Shown here: positions 1-11,653 of the stretch, piece by piece
How the letters are laid out: the number at the start of each line of letters is the position of its first letter
How positions within the stretch are numbered: the stretch's first letter is position 1
DNA from: Halictus rubicundus
Lineage: Eukaryota > Arthropoda > Insecta > Hymenoptera > Halictidae
DNA length: 64,000 nucleotides
Assembly: GCF_050948215.1 (NCBI RefSeq)
Contig: NW_027488624.1
Location: forward strand, 434,001-498,000
Direction of reading: 5' to 3'
Made by a program: the position numbers and the translations under genes
The notes under the pieces: model-generated
The model's database searches: none
The model's input: only the letters and a program-made list of their open reading frames with translations
What the model was told of the DNA's origin: nothing

Positions 1-524
1 ACAAAGTATTTCGCCAACACAGTCATTCAAAATGTCGTTTTAAAATCACAAAGAACTACTTTCTACGAAAATGAAAAATGTCTAGTTTCAGGAACAATTA
101 CATAGAAATGTAACTTGGATGAGTGAGTAAATGAATAACGCGAAGTTACTGGTACGAAGTAATTTGCATTAACGTGTCGCACTTAATTATATTCCCGGGC
201 GCGGTTGAGTACGAGCGTTGTCGTGTTTTGTCTCGTCGGTAGCCTCTTCTAAATTAACTCTTAGTTTTCCAACTAAAAGTTCCCGACGACGAGCTACCCC
301 CAGTCTCGTCTTCTTTATTCCGAGTAACGAACTTTTTAATTGGTTGCCTCTGTATTCGAAAAATTTGATCTGCTCGTATGTCGCGGCAACGAGTGTCTTT
401 CTGGAATGTCATAAAGAGCGGTATGAACGTGCTTCGGAAACGATGGTTACACGCGATTCGTGACGCTTGTGATTACCGTAGAAACTTTCCTCATACATGT
501 CATAATTAATAATTAATAATAATG
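1..524. other. Left flank, no recognised feature
   Basis: Mixed-composition DNA with only short open frames that resemble no known family. The last four bases (AATG) are the left copy of the target duplication of the next element. Confidence 0.4.
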
Positions 525-1726
525 TGTAACGGTACGCGTCTCGTACGGGAAGCGTAGCGAGACGGGTAAGCCCTCCCCGGATTGGCTCAGCGGCCAGGGT
601 TCTTTGGGGAGGGAGGAGAACAGGTGAATAAGTGAAATACCTGGTTGCGGTGAAAAACAAAAGAATATTTATTCAACTCGAGTAACTAGGTTCCTCCCGG
701 ATTGCCGGTGGGTCCGGTCCGGGTCGGTCCGACACACGGATCCGCCTCTCGGCCGGCCTGGTACACGAAAGAAAAGAAAAGAAACTATAAGTGGACGCTG
801 GGTGCGTGATGCAAAACAACTTACTGGTCTAAGCTTAATTACTAAACGAATTCTTAATCTACTCGTTACCCCTAATAACGAAGGAACCCTTAACCTATTC
901 GTTAACTCCAAAGAACGGATGTTTCCTAAATCTAGACGCTAGTATTAACGCGGGAGCGGCGGAGCTCCGTATCGGTGGACGAGGTCGAACCTCGCGGCGG
1001 TTCCCGGAATTTCTCGGCGGAGCGCCGTCCGCCGGTGGACGGCGGCGGCAGGAAACGGAGCGGTATTCGGTGCGGTACGCGGTGTTCGGCGGCGCGCGGA
1101 GCGCGGGGCGAGCCGGGCTCGCCTAGTGTCGGTGCGAGAGAGACTCGGCGCGGCGGTCGGGTGTTCCCGTCGCGGGCCCGAATACCCACGATTCCTTCTG
1201 GCGCGGTCGCCTCGGCGAGGGGATCGGGAATCGCCGCGGCCCAGCACGTGGTTGTGGATTGGCGACGTTCCTTACGTCGGCTGGGCTCGCGGGGCGCGGG
1301 GAGGATTCGCGGGACGCTCCGTTCGTCGTCCCCGGATGGCCGCGGCCCGAGTTCGTATGCACAGACGTATACCTAGTGCCTACGGCTCGATGCCGGCGTG
1401 GTCGGTTGGTGACTAGACTCCTGGAGCGCGAAGCGAAATCTCCGGTCAGGAACGCGGGGTGCAGGAACGGGGCCGAGGGGTGGGGATGACGGCCGGAGTG
1501 TCGAAACGACGGTGCACTGAAAAGTACAGGCCGTCGATCGACCGACCGCCTCCCAGAACCTACTCGCGGTCTCGGTTTTCGACGTAGGGGACGTATACCC
1601 ACGTACGCTTCGGCCGATCCCGGCGCTTCTGCGTGTTCGTCCGGTGGTACACCGAGGCTCGCACGTTTCTGCGCGGCTGCTCGGGTGTTCGCCCGAGAGC
1701 CGCTCCAGGCCAACTCCGCTCTTGTG

Positions 1727-2968
1727 TTTTTTTTTTTAGTTGTTTTTCACTTGCGTGTGGGGTTGTACAGTACCTGGGGAGAAGATTCCCTTTAACCTGT
1801 ATTAGACGTGGAGGGATGAGGTGTTATGGGCGGCGTGTTGGATGGGGAGGGGTCTGTATGACCTTCATGAGTGGATACTAGGATAAACTTTCAAAAACCT
1901 GTATACATGGTGGGGGGATGGGGGGGTTTGTTTAGGTTAAGGTTTATTTGGGGGTTTTGGGAGAGTGTGCTGAATCATTCTGGGGGTGGTGCTGTATCTG
2001 CGTGTTTTGAGGTAGAGGTTGTGTGGGTTGTGTTGGCTATGAGTGGGTTTGGGTGGTCGGGAGTGAAAGCTGTATGTAGGGAAGCGGTGATGTATTGTGA
2101 AATGGGGGGGATTTGAAATGTTTCGTGTAGGATGTGTGTCGGGGTTTCTTGGTCTGCATTTAGTATTATTTTTAGGAATTTGTTCTGTCTTGTTTGAATT
2201 TTTTGGAGGTGTGTTTTGGCTGCTGTGATCCAGATTTGGTGTCCGTATATGAGGGCTGATCTGGCGCAGGTTTGGTATAGGAGTTTTTTGGTGTTTAATG
2301 TGAGAGGGCTTTTATGGGAGATGAGTGGGTATAGGAGTCTGAGTAACGGGTTTGGTTTGTGGATTCGGTCCTGTATGGTTTTGGCCCAGTTGAGCTTTTG
2401 GTCTAGTGTGAGTCCGAGGTAGATTACTTGTTTGACCCACGGGATTGGGATTTGGTTGAGTGTGATTGGAGCCGGGGTAGGTTTTTTGCGGGAGGGGTGG
2501 AAGATGATAGCTTGAGTTTTTGTTTCGTTTAGTTGGAGTTTCCAGTCCTGGAAGTATTGTGAGATGGTGTTTAGGTGATCCTGTAGGTTTTTTGCGGCTT
2601 GTGTAGGTTGCCAGGAGGAGGAGTATATGGCTGTGTCAGTCTGTGTCAGGCTGTGTCACTCATGGCTGAGTGCCTTTTGGCCCATGGGCCCAGTTTCTTG
2701 GAGTCTTCCTCCCCAAGCTCCAGCTTGGGGACCAGCTGATTACTGTGATCGGAGGGAATTGCAGGAGAGAGGTCCACAGTAGGTGATGGTCGTTGTTGTC
2801 CGGGGGTGAAATTGGGTTTACCGTTACGGTGCGCGTGTGATTTTTCGCGGTGCGCGCGCGCGAAGTGGTTTACGGCGAAAGCCTGCGAATTTTTGCTCGA
2901 GGTGTCAGGTATAGACCTGTGTGCTCACGACGAGGGGTAACGCGAGACTGAGAATGCCCCGATCTGAT
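1727..2968 (-). mobile_element. Internally deleted Jockey-type non-LTR retrotransposon
   Basis: Seen: read on the minus strand, the element ends in a poly-A tail (T run at 1727-1737). Both sides carry the 12-bp direct repeat TCCGCTCTTGTG (1715-1726 and 2969-2980), which fixes the borders. From its 5' end it has a GC-rich leader, then the start of a first open frame (about 2810-2643), then an abrupt join to the C-terminal third of a reverse transcriptase (2637-1975), then a short 3' region. The middle of the element is missing. The join at about 2629-2660 is made of three close copies of GACACAG. Inferred: recombination or template switching at this short repeat removed most of both open frames, and the deleted form transposed or formed after insertion. 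It cannot encode a working enzyme. Confidence 0.75.
1975..2637 (-). pseudogene. Reverse transcriptase C-terminal fragment (Jockey-type)
   Basis: Seen: 221 codons stay open on the minus strand with no Met start, beginning just at the DTA that would follow the catalytic Asp pair. Characteristic blocks follow in order: NETKTQAIIF about 40 codons in, the YLGLTLDQKLNW block at about residue 75, the LLYQTCARSALIYG block at about residue 118, and the QIWITAAKTHL block just after it. The frame ends at a stop before the 3' region. Known: these blocks are the thumb and connector region of Jockey/CR1/I-group reverse transcriptases. Palm motifs, the endonuclease and most of ORF1 are absent. The frame is still open, which suggests the insertion is fairly young for this window. 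Confidence 0.75.
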
Positions 2969-2996
2969 GTCCGCTCTTGTGTGGTTCCGTCGCGAT

Positions 2997-3115
2997 CTTT
3001 ATAGCCCGAGCGCGGACCTCGTGTGCTCGTTCGCGAATCTTCGGCACACGTCGATTGGTCCGCGCCCGGGCCGGTTTCGCGGATTGGCGCGCGGCTGGTC
3101 CTAGTCGTTGATTGG
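2997..3115 (-). promoter_or_regulatory. LTR promoter: TATA box with three CCAAT boxes
   Basis: Seen on the minus strand: GCTATAAAG at 2997-3005, and CCAAT at 3054-3058, 3083-3087 and 3111-3115. The CCAAT boxes are 28-29 bp apart, and each sits in a similar GCGC-rich context. Inferred: a polymerase II promoter firing leftward, probably the U3 promoter of the element. The Jockey-type insertion lies immediately downstream, close to the predicted start site. Confidence 0.5.
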
Positions 3116-3167
3116 CGCGGGCCTGGTCGAAAACTCGATAGCAACGAGACGTACGTGTCTCGTTGCA

Positions 3168-4670
3168 AATGTATAATTCATTGACTCGACGAGTAACTTT
3201 AAAAAATTGTGAACGCATTATTTTTTGGCGCAATCGACGAGAACCGATTCATTTATAATAAATGCAGATCGAATAAATTAGAGAGCAATATTTGTGTAGT
3301 TTTATCGAACAATTTTCAATATTATTTTGTATTGTAAGATTATCGTTGCTTTCAATTACGAATATTTACATATAACACTTTACATATAATACTTGTGGGA
3401 CTCATTGAACGCATTTAGTATACATATCGACAATGTTCTCATCTGTTTATTTCTTATGACGGTTTTCATTCAGTCCCTTTATCGATCCACGGTACGCAAA
3501 ACGAGCCGCACCCACGATCCGTCCAGGCAGAACGTTTGGTTTCTTATTTTACTTTAAATTATTGACAGTTTTTCTATATGTTGCAAGCAATTTTTGAGTC
3601 AATGTCACTATAGTAAATATCGTTTACGTAATATGATAAGAAAATTCGAAAATTGATTAAGAATATATAAATGGCAAAAAATTGTTATGAATCGTATTCC
3701 CAAAGCCTGGAGGATCACAATCTAGAATTCCTCTAAAACTAAATGCAAGTTTAGAAGAGAAACACAGTAATCTATAATACAGAATTTCCCTAATCACCTT
3801 GACGAAAGCCCCGCTCTCCTCGCAAGTCAAACGCCGCTCGGATATCGGTCGGATATTCCACAAGAATTTCCACGGAAATAAAAATTAATCGACAATCGGT
3901 AGAGATCGAGCTACCGAACGGAAATTCATGAAATTTCATTTGCCACAGGTTCCTAAATACTCGAGGGAGCCGAGATACCTTAGGAAAAGTTTCCCTAGAA
4001 CCCGCAGCTGTTTGTATACCAAAGCCATTTGCAAATATCACGCGACACTTACGATAAATCTGGTCCGGCCCTCAGGCACATAATCCGGTTTACGTATCGC
4101 GAGAGACGAATCGTCTGTTTGTATTTCTCGATATGAGGTCGCATAAATATTTGGCCGATTGCCTCTCCGCGAGCCGGTATTACGTATTCAGAAAACAGTT
4201 CGAGTGTCTCTGCGCAAGGACCAAGGCCTGGGAAATACGGATCTCTAGGAACCAAACACAATTTTTATCCCCAAGGACGATGTACCTTGTATATCATCTA
4301 CTCTACGCATTCTTCGAGTACGTCCAGTTTATCGTCTAGCACTTCCCAGAAGCGTTAATTCCAAATACGATTGGAGAAGTCTAGTTTGATGCTAGACTAT
4401 GAAGCAATTTTCTAAAACTGAGACTTGGTACACTTGCTATCTAAATAAAGTAATCTAGTAAATATCTACAAGGAGGTTTGCAATTATTTACAATCTCCAC
4501 CGATTTCAATGTCCTTCGCGCATGTTGTTAAGATCGACACTATAAAAAATTTTTTTAATTATGCATGGTATTCCAGAAAGAGTATAGGAACAAGAAATAG
4601 GCGATTCCCGAGGTAATTTCTATAGAAACATTATTTGGTTTAAAGCAATAAATAAATAATAATAATTATA
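3168..4670. other. No recognised feature
   Basis: AT-rich to moderate-GC DNA. The first four bases are the right AATG duplication. Short open frames on both strands show no family motifs. Confidence 0.4.
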
Positions 4671-5045
4671 TAGTGGATCCAGAAAGTATTTGAACACTCA
4701 CTTTCCGATTCTTGAGGAATAGTTGATATTTGAACTGTGATAATTTCCTTTAAAAAATAGTATAATAATATAATTTGGTTTAATTTTGAAGCTCAAAGCC
4801 TTTACTTTGTAAACCGCCACTCATTTTTTCTAGGATATTGTTGCATGATATAGCAGGTGAAAAACTGAGGGCACGTTTCTGATCGAAAGTGCTACAAATT
4901 CAAACGTCTATAAAAGAACCAAAATATTTATTTCTGAATGAGTCTATTACAGATTTGAAGATTGAATCTTCCCCTTTACTACGATTGCATAAAACTTTAT
5001 CTACGATTTTATTTTTGCTGCTTTATAGTACAAAAATGTAAAACA
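4671..5045 (+). mobile_element. CAGTGG-family Tc1/mariner-like element, left half only
   Basis: Starts AGTGGATCCAGAAAGTATTT after a TA and runs in the same order as the left half of the full copy at 57985-58792: the TTTGAAGCTC block, the GCATGATATAGCAGG block, the AAATTCAAACGTCT block and the ACGATTTT block. It stops near the middle of the family consensus, so the right terminus is missing. Confidence 0.6.
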
Positions 5046-5129
5046 TCATTTGATGAGTTTATGCCGACGGTGTACGCATAATAAGTATAATGACTATAAT
5101 AAAAGACTACGTAAACAAATTGCAACGCC

Positions 5130-5340
5130 ACTACATTTTTATTTGACGATGCATGAAAATTTCCTTTGGCAGAATTGCATATTAGCAGGAAATTCATATT
5201 ATTATTCATTTAAAAATCATTTAACAATTTTTTTTATGCATAAAAATAATTTTTTTTCCAACTTATTAATTTTATTGTTAAATTTAATTTTTTGTGACTA
5301 ATTACCATTACATATGCATTAGTAACCAAATTTAGGTTTT
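5130..5340 (+). repeat. AT-rich dispersed repeat, copy 1
   Basis: Shares an ordered set of words with 5740-6050 and with the reverse complement of 47640-47790: GCATATTAGCAGGAAATT, then a CATTTAACAATTTT-like stretch, then TTATGCATAAAAAT. No terminal inverted repeat or coding frame was seen. Probably a decayed transposon fragment. Confidence 0.4.
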
Positions 5341-5739
5341 TGTAAAAAAATTTGGCCATGGAGGCACTCTCTAAAGTGCCAAAAATCGAAAAATATTATA
5401 TTAACTGTAAATGAGTGTGCAATAATAATTCTATGTAATGGAAAGTGCTTACCAAGGAATATGCATTCTTCATACATTTAATAAAGTAGATTTATTTTTT
5501 GTACAAATTTTCAACGGTGGTTTTATTTGTTAATTGCATATAAAACTTCAAATTAACATAAAAGAAAAACGGCAAAATATATCCTGAGATTCATGCATAT
5601 TCGGATACATTATTTATTATAGTTTAAGAATTTCATAGTTTTGTCTGCGACTTTTTGCGACTCTCAATTTTATAAACTTTTTAAGAAGTGTCCATACCTT
5701 TCCTTTAGGATCTATCGTGGAAAATTTGTTATTTCCTTT

Positions 5740-6050
5740 TTAAATGTATTAGTTATATTGTTAAATTTCATTTTCTGTGAATAATTAACAATAAGTATAC
5801 ATTTGTAAACAAATTTGGTTGTAAAAAATTTTGCCATTTGTTCGCCACAGTTACAGTGGGGAATTTACTGGGAAAGTTCAATATTCGTGTATATCACGAT
5901 ATGAAATACATTTCTTTTGCAAAACATGCGTATTAGGATGGAAATTGTTAATAATAATCATATAATAACCATTTTTATGCATAATACAATTTTGCAATAA
6001 TTATATATCAATCATTTTTATGTATTTTTAATTTGTTTTTAATATATGTT
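5740..6050 (+). repeat. AT-rich dispersed repeat, copy 2
   Basis: The first part (5740-5840) repeats 5265-5360, with ATTGTTAAATTTCATTTT and AAATTTTGCCAT. The second part (5887-6000) repeats the ATATCACGATATGAA to TTATGCATAAT order seen in reverse at 47640-47790. The stretch is therefore two offset copies of one repeat family. Confidence 0.4.
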
Positions 6051-6866
6051 TTATAACTATTGAAAAAGTAATAAGAATGTAAGGATAGATCGAGATGTGC
6101 AAGATCACGAGAGTCAATGATTTTGGGTCGCAATCAAAGTACTGAGAATGACTCGGATAGCGAATAGCGTTTTGTTAAGTTTATTCATTTTATTCACTAG
6201 TATTATAATTTGTTTAAGTTTATTATTGTTAATTTTACATATGGTTCATTTATTATTAATTTTGTTCTAAACTTGTTAGTTTTTAAACATAAATTTGGTA
6301 ATTTTCAATGATAAATTTTTTTTTTTTGTTAAAATTAGTAACTATATTGGTAAATATAATTGTCTGTTAAAAATTTCCTCTATATATACATTAATAACCA
6401 AACTACGAGAAGTGCCGAAAACAGGCCTTTTGTCCGAACTGTGCGACGCACGTTGCAACGTCCATCGTAATGTCCGTCATATCAACGTTGAGAGCAGTTT
6501 ACATGGGATCTACTCGTAAATAACATTATCGGTAGTCGAATCAAAATCTAATTAGCTTGGGAAAAGTTGGTTTTCGAAACGAATGAATCTACGCAAAAAT
6601 TTTACTTTGACCCTATAATTCTTCATTTCCCGCCGGAATGGAGCGAGGTTAGATATGACAAATACTTTATGAACTTTTTATATTATTTTTGTCCGCTTTT
6701 GTAGTCACCGACATGGAGCTTTCTATTAGAACTCAAATGGAACAGAAATGGACACAGAAATCGCTTACAAGCTTTTCCATATGATGTAAAATGTATATTT
6801 ATTGCTACAGGAAAACAAGGTGTGAAAAATATGTTTCAAAATTCGTCAAATTTTTATATCAATTAC
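6051..6866. other. No recognised feature
   Basis: AT-rich DNA with low-complexity T tracts and no recognisable frame. It ends with TTAC (6863-6866), the left target copy of the next element. Confidence 0.4.
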
Positions 6867-7418
6867 TGTAAGAGCAGTATTTTTAAGTAACCACTTTATT
6901 AACAGATAGGTAGACGATAATCACAATACAGCGAGACAATTACACAATTACTTCGCGCGCCGAAAGAATATAACAGAAAACCTAGTCCGTAAGCCGTATT
7001 CGTAATCCGTGTTCGTAATCCGCGTTCGTAGCCGTTTGTCGTAATCGTAATTATCGTATCGGATCGTATCGTATCGTGACGTTCGCCTTCACCGTATAAT
7101 CGTTCTTTCGCGAATCCCCCGTCCCGGCGCGGACGCGTCCTTTTATCCGCGCGTTCATCGGACATTCTCGATCTTTTCTTATATGATTTGGACGTTAGGG
7201 TAACGGCCTAACGCCCGCCGCTCGTTCCCGCGGTCGCTACCGTTTGTTGTGTTACGCCGCGGTCACAACATCGTCGACGCTCACGCAGACGCGCACACAC
7301 ATGCTCGCGCGCGTTCTTTGATCGCAGGAGAGTTCGACGGCCTCGTTTGGGCGTTTTTATGCCTGTTTAGGTGTTCCTCCGCGGTCGCGAACTCTCCTTT
7401 CCGCGTCTGCCTCCTACA
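6867..7418 (-). mobile_element. Solo LTR, 552 bp, TTAC target duplication
   Basis: Seen: left end TGTAAGAGCAG and right end CTGCCTCCTACA, which are imperfect inverted copies. TTAC stands on both sides (6863-6866, 7419-7422). On the minus strand GGATAAAAGG at 7139-7148 is a TATA-like box, and an AATAAA signal lies about 245 bp downstream at 6895-6900. Known: TG...CA ends, a 4-bp target duplication and TATA plus poly-A signals inside one unit describe a Gypsy-type LTR. Inferred: a solo LTR in minus orientation left after LTR-LTR recombination. The middle has short GTAATCCG and CGTATCGTATC repeats. Its open frames have no retroelement similarity. Confidence 0.65.
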
Positions 7419-8340
7419 TTACATTTCATAATGGAGGTACAGCTCCGTGAGACTACTTTATTTTACTGAACTCCTACTAACTAAGAATATTGTAGCGAAT
7501 TTATGAATCCAGATGAATATTAGTAATGTGTAGTTACGTGCTTCATGCGATTCGTATTTATCTTTCTCTAAGAGACAAAATTTCGCCATACCTGATGTCA
7601 ATACCTGTGTCAATTTTTTGTATTTACATTATTTTTCGAGAAATGAAGGTGGCCTTGAGTTTTTTTAAATATAACGCTGTATGTTTTTTAATGTCATATG
7701 GAAGTGTGGATCAAGATGATTTCACTCATACGTAGCACAATAACTTTGAAGATCAGAAATGAAAGAAATACGTAAATTGAACATTTTGATTGAACGCTTC
7801 TGTTTTCTCCTTTACATGGGATGAAACTAGACAGGATCATATCAAAACTTCCTATGTATCAATCTGTTCAGGCCTCCCCTAAATTTCTTTCGATCCCGCA
7901 CGTTTCATTCCGATTCCCCTTGATATCCATTACAATCCTAAAGGGTAATTCATTTGTAGTCGAACAAACTGTCTCGGCAGCACGGTCTGCCAGTCTTCGC
8001 AGCAACGCATAAATCACCATTAAATTAGCCTGTGTTTGGTCTCTATGCATCATGCCAGTGAAATCCACACTATTCGCAATATAATAGATGCTGGGTGTGC
8101 GTTTTCAGGTTTTGTCGGATCTTGTTCCCTGGCACGAGCAGGCTTCGAATGGTGATAGTCAGATGAGGAGAATCCATTAATCATCTCAGGTGGTTAGTTT
8201 CACGTCGTCGTAATCTCCGCACTTGCGTCCCACTGTTCGTTGTCAAGGTTGTCGCGCATCCATGGCGGTGTTTTTTCCAAGACGGGGGTGATAGAAGGAA
8301 AAGAGATAGAGAACGAGAGAAAATGAGAGTGGGAGTGGGA
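7419..8340. other. No recognised feature
   Basis: Unique-looking DNA of mixed composition. A minus-strand frame at 7868-8068 reads smoothly for 66 codons from a GTG, but it has no recognised motif and no supporting splice context. Confidence 0.35.
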
Positions 8341-8344
8341 GAGG

Positions 8345-8401
<57 letters not shown>

Positions 8402-8402
8402 G
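8341..8402. repeat. (GA)n microsatellite
   Basis: Nearly pure AG dinucleotides inside a longer purine-rich stretch (about 8300-8435). The Ser/Leu-rich frames read across it are translation artefacts. Confidence 0.9.
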
Positions 8403-11400
8403 TGGGGAAGCGAGAGGGGGAGGGGAGAGGAGAGGCTGATCCGTGGTTCTTGAGCCGGGCGTGTCACATTTTTCTCTCCTCTCATCTCGGCTGCTTTTTA
8501 TCGAGGACACTACGTGGGCATTTTGTATGGACACTATAATTTCTTCCGCCGTTTTCTGTTGGCGTCGCACACAGGCTCGAAGAACACGGGAATGGAAAAA
8601 CGAAGCGCGAACGAAGGTGACATCGACAACCGACCGGCCGCCAGGCCTGGCGAGCGCCAAAGACACGGCCTTTCATTCTCGGCAGTTTCACGAATTTTAA
8701 TCAGAGGATCCGAGGCGTCCTAAGACGGTCGGGAGCATTCGACCTTTCCGCGACTCGCTAATGGATTGCTAGGCGAGAAGAGGTCGCGAACTAATCGCAA
8801 TTTTGTTCTCCGTTTCAGTGCCGTGTTATCTCATCGACCTTTCGCCACTCTTTCCCAACCCCGTCCTGCTCGTTGCCTCGTAACACCCTTTTCTTTTCCT
8901 TCCGACACGGCTGATTGCACTTCAATATTGCAAATCGGTGCTCGGAGGTGCCACGCCGAGCCCACCGAACCCGCGCCGATCCCGCGCCACAGCGCCATGC
9001 CGTTCATTCGATAGAAAATTGAATAGCACGGAAAAATTGGGGTGTACTCGGTTTTAGCGAAAGACTGCGAATTAACGAAATAGTGGGATCGGAGAATATA
9101 GAATATTCGGGAAAGATTGCTAGTCCTCGGGGCACATCCGAGGATCCCGTCGAAATTCAAGTGATAGAGGATGGTCGTTAAAACGGAAATCAATGGAAAA
9201 ACTTATACCGACGATGCAAGGACTGGTGATAAACAAAGACAGACAGTTGAAAAAATCCGTACACACTTCAAAATGATAGACCTTTCTTGAAAATGGGTTA
9301 AAAAAAACTTGAGGTCAAACACTGACATTGTTTTAAAAATATTTCGATTCATCACATGAATCAAATGAAAATCATAACAGTAAATAATAGTTCCTAATTT
9401 TGAACGAACGATTGAATGGTAGGCTCTTTCCAGGCTCTTTCCTGGTTTTCCAAAAAGTAAATAAAATTTTTGAATAATTTAAATAAAATGTAACCATAAA
9501 AATTTTATAATACAATATTATATAGGTAATAATACAATATAACGTATATTTCACCGAAAATATCTCCGTTGTTTTTAATACCTGATATGAGAACATGTTT
9601 CAGCAAGAAAATGTTTGCTTCAGTGGGGCGATTATTATGACGGAAAAGATTTTTTTCTCTAGGTCATATTTTCCGTTACTTCAAGGTCATTGCCATTTTC
9701 TTTTAATAGGACGAGTTATTTTGATTAGTGTGACGTTATAGTTAATGAAAAGACAAGTTCAAGAATGTATAAAAATGTTGACCTTTAAATGACCTTCGAA
9801 GGCATTATTCTCCAAAAAGCATAACTATAGTTCCGGTGAAAGTCTTAGGTGACTCTGTATACACTTTCATGACAGAAAACATGCATCTATTTGTTATTAT
9901 GTCATTTATCTCTTTCGCATAAGTGGATGAAACATCTTGTCATGCAATATGGTTTACGGCATGCTTTAAAAAATATCTTGCAATGCAATGTCTTGTTGCA
10001 TATTATATGCAATAAAAATAAAAAAAATATGAAATAAGATAAATATGAATATGAAGATGATTATTAATGAAATATTCAGAAAACTAACTTAAAATTCAAT
10101 TATATAGGTCATAGGTAATAGGAAAATGGAAAATTCATTTAATATTGTTGTAATTATATTCATTAAATAGTATTCAATATTTGTTATAGTATTTAAGAAC
10201 TTTAATTATATTGATAAACGAAATATGCGATCCTGCCAGGTATAGGAAAACTTTTATTTTTGTATTTTATTAGGTTTTTTCCAACCAAAACTATGTTAAT
10301 GTTAATGGTTTCTTGTTAATGGTAAAATCCCGATTTAACCGTTTTTTTCTAAGCACATTTCCGAACGTGCATCTGCGAGATGCGTTGATCTTCTTATTAA
10401 GCTTTATGGGAACGAGCGACAGCTTAGGTTCGCAGCCAGAACCTAAAAAGTTGGGTACATAAAGCCTTTGGAGAGCTAGATCAAAGTAGACCGAAGCGCT
10501 GCCGTCGGCGGATTAATAAAAAATAAAAATGTTTCATGAAGGAGCTCGTTATTTTATGTTGAACAAGCCCGTCAACATTAATATTCTTAAACGAAAACCA
10601 CGACTCAGAAATATTTCGTATATCGTGTCACTCGCAGCGAAAATCGTACAAGACACATCATAGCAAACGCTTAATTACACGTCGCTTGAGTGTAACACGT
10701 GGATTACAATAAAACTGCCATATGAGATCATTCTTAAACAAAAATGTTTCATACGTGTTTCTATATTCAAAAAATCTTTTCGGTTAGGACTAAAAAGTTT
10801 TTCCTCGGTATACCAACAGCTATTTTATCTAAAAAGTGTTTCAACGGAGCTGCTGTATTATTTGATTTTAAAATTTGATTCCGAAATATCCATTTGCTTA
10901 GTAATGTGTAAAAATCGTATTTATTGTCTATAAACTTTTATTTACATATTGGGTTCAAATTTAGAAAAAGAAATGCAGGAAAGTAGAAACCCCAATGATT
11001 AAAAATGCTTTTCAATATGAATGTATAGCAACTCAGAAATTAATAATATCATATTCTAGATAAAACTACAAAAATATTGTTTGTAATTGCCCAAACTATA
11101 TTTCCAGTAATATTGTAAACTGGTTTACAAAACATGTATACAAAGGATATTACTTGTTGTCAGTGTATCTTCTTCAAGGTCTATTTGTTTATGTATTTTT
11201 TTACATTGTATATCTTAGGTTCTTCCTCAATAACTAATAACATCGTTCTGCTTGCTCTAACATACAGTACACGCATAAAGAGTAGCATACATTTCTTGTA
11301 ATTCAACTATTATTGTTACATAATTACGGAAAATAAGTGTCCAAATAAATAGAGTAATATAATAATAGAAATAATAGAATAAATAGAATAATAAATCATG

Positions 11401-11432
11401 TGCACGTAATGAAAAGTTACCACGAAAATATT
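8403..11432. other. Mostly unassigned; decayed repeat fragments
   Basis: 8403-9240 is GC-moderate and unique-looking. From 9240 to 10250 the DNA is AT-rich and has TTCAAGGTCATTGCC (9679) and TGACCTTTAAATGACC (9780), the phrase type seen inside CAGGGTG elements elsewhere here, so a decayed member may be present. 10370-10720 is GC-moderate without repeats. No gene was recognised. Confidence 0.35.
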
Positions 11433-11653
11433 GTTACGGGTTCGGGGCATCTTTAAAGAATAAAACGAGTGAAATACCAAAGAGACCTTTATTAAATAGA
11501 GGAGGAGTACTTACTTAGCTTTGCGACTTCCCTCAGCGACGTTCGTCAACCGACTCACTCTTGTCTCCGTTGTATCGTCGTCACTAAGACGACGCGGCAA
11601 CGAAGACCATTCGGCGCAATGTCTCGATATCGAAACATATCGATACTCGTAAG
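11433..11653 (-). mobile_element. Small solo-LTR-like element, 221 bp
   Basis: Seen: AATATT stands on both sides (11427-11432 and 11654-11659). The ends GTTACGGGTTCG and CGATACTCGTAAG are imperfect inverted repeats. An AATAAA on the minus strand lies at 11488-11493. Counting from the T at 11432, the left end reads TGTTACGGG, as in other insect LTRs. Inferred: a short solo LTR or a related non-autonomous element in minus orientation. The right end lacks a canonical CA, so the exact border is uncertain by one or two bases. Confidence 0.5.

Larger units (their letters stand above)
525..3167 (-). mobile_element. Solo-LTR-like element, GC-rich, interrupted by a Jockey-type insertion
   Basis: Seen: the block starts TGTAACGGTACGCG and ends CGTGTCTCGTTGCA, so the ends are TG...CA and the outer 15 bases are imperfect inverted repeats. 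AATG flanks both sides (521-524 and 3168-3171). On the minus strand there is a TATA box at 2997-3005 with three CCAAT boxes behind it, and an AATAAA signal at 668-673. A retrotransposon at 1727-2968 interrupts it; without that insert and its extra target copy it would be about 1.39 kb. Known: a 4-bp target duplication with TG...CA ends is typical of Gypsy-type LTRs. Inferred: a solo LTR in minus orientation, since no internal retroviral-type genes adjoin it. The predicted transcribed part before the poly-A signal is long for an LTR, so another non-autonomous element is possible. Confidence 0.65.

Noticed and set aside
7868..8068. 66-codon minus-strand frame as a host exon
   Set aside because: GTG start, no recognised motif and no convincing splice sites.
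8181..8666. 161-codon Ser/Leu-rich minus-strand frame
   Set aside because: The middle is a translated (GA)n microsatellite, and no real domain flanks it.
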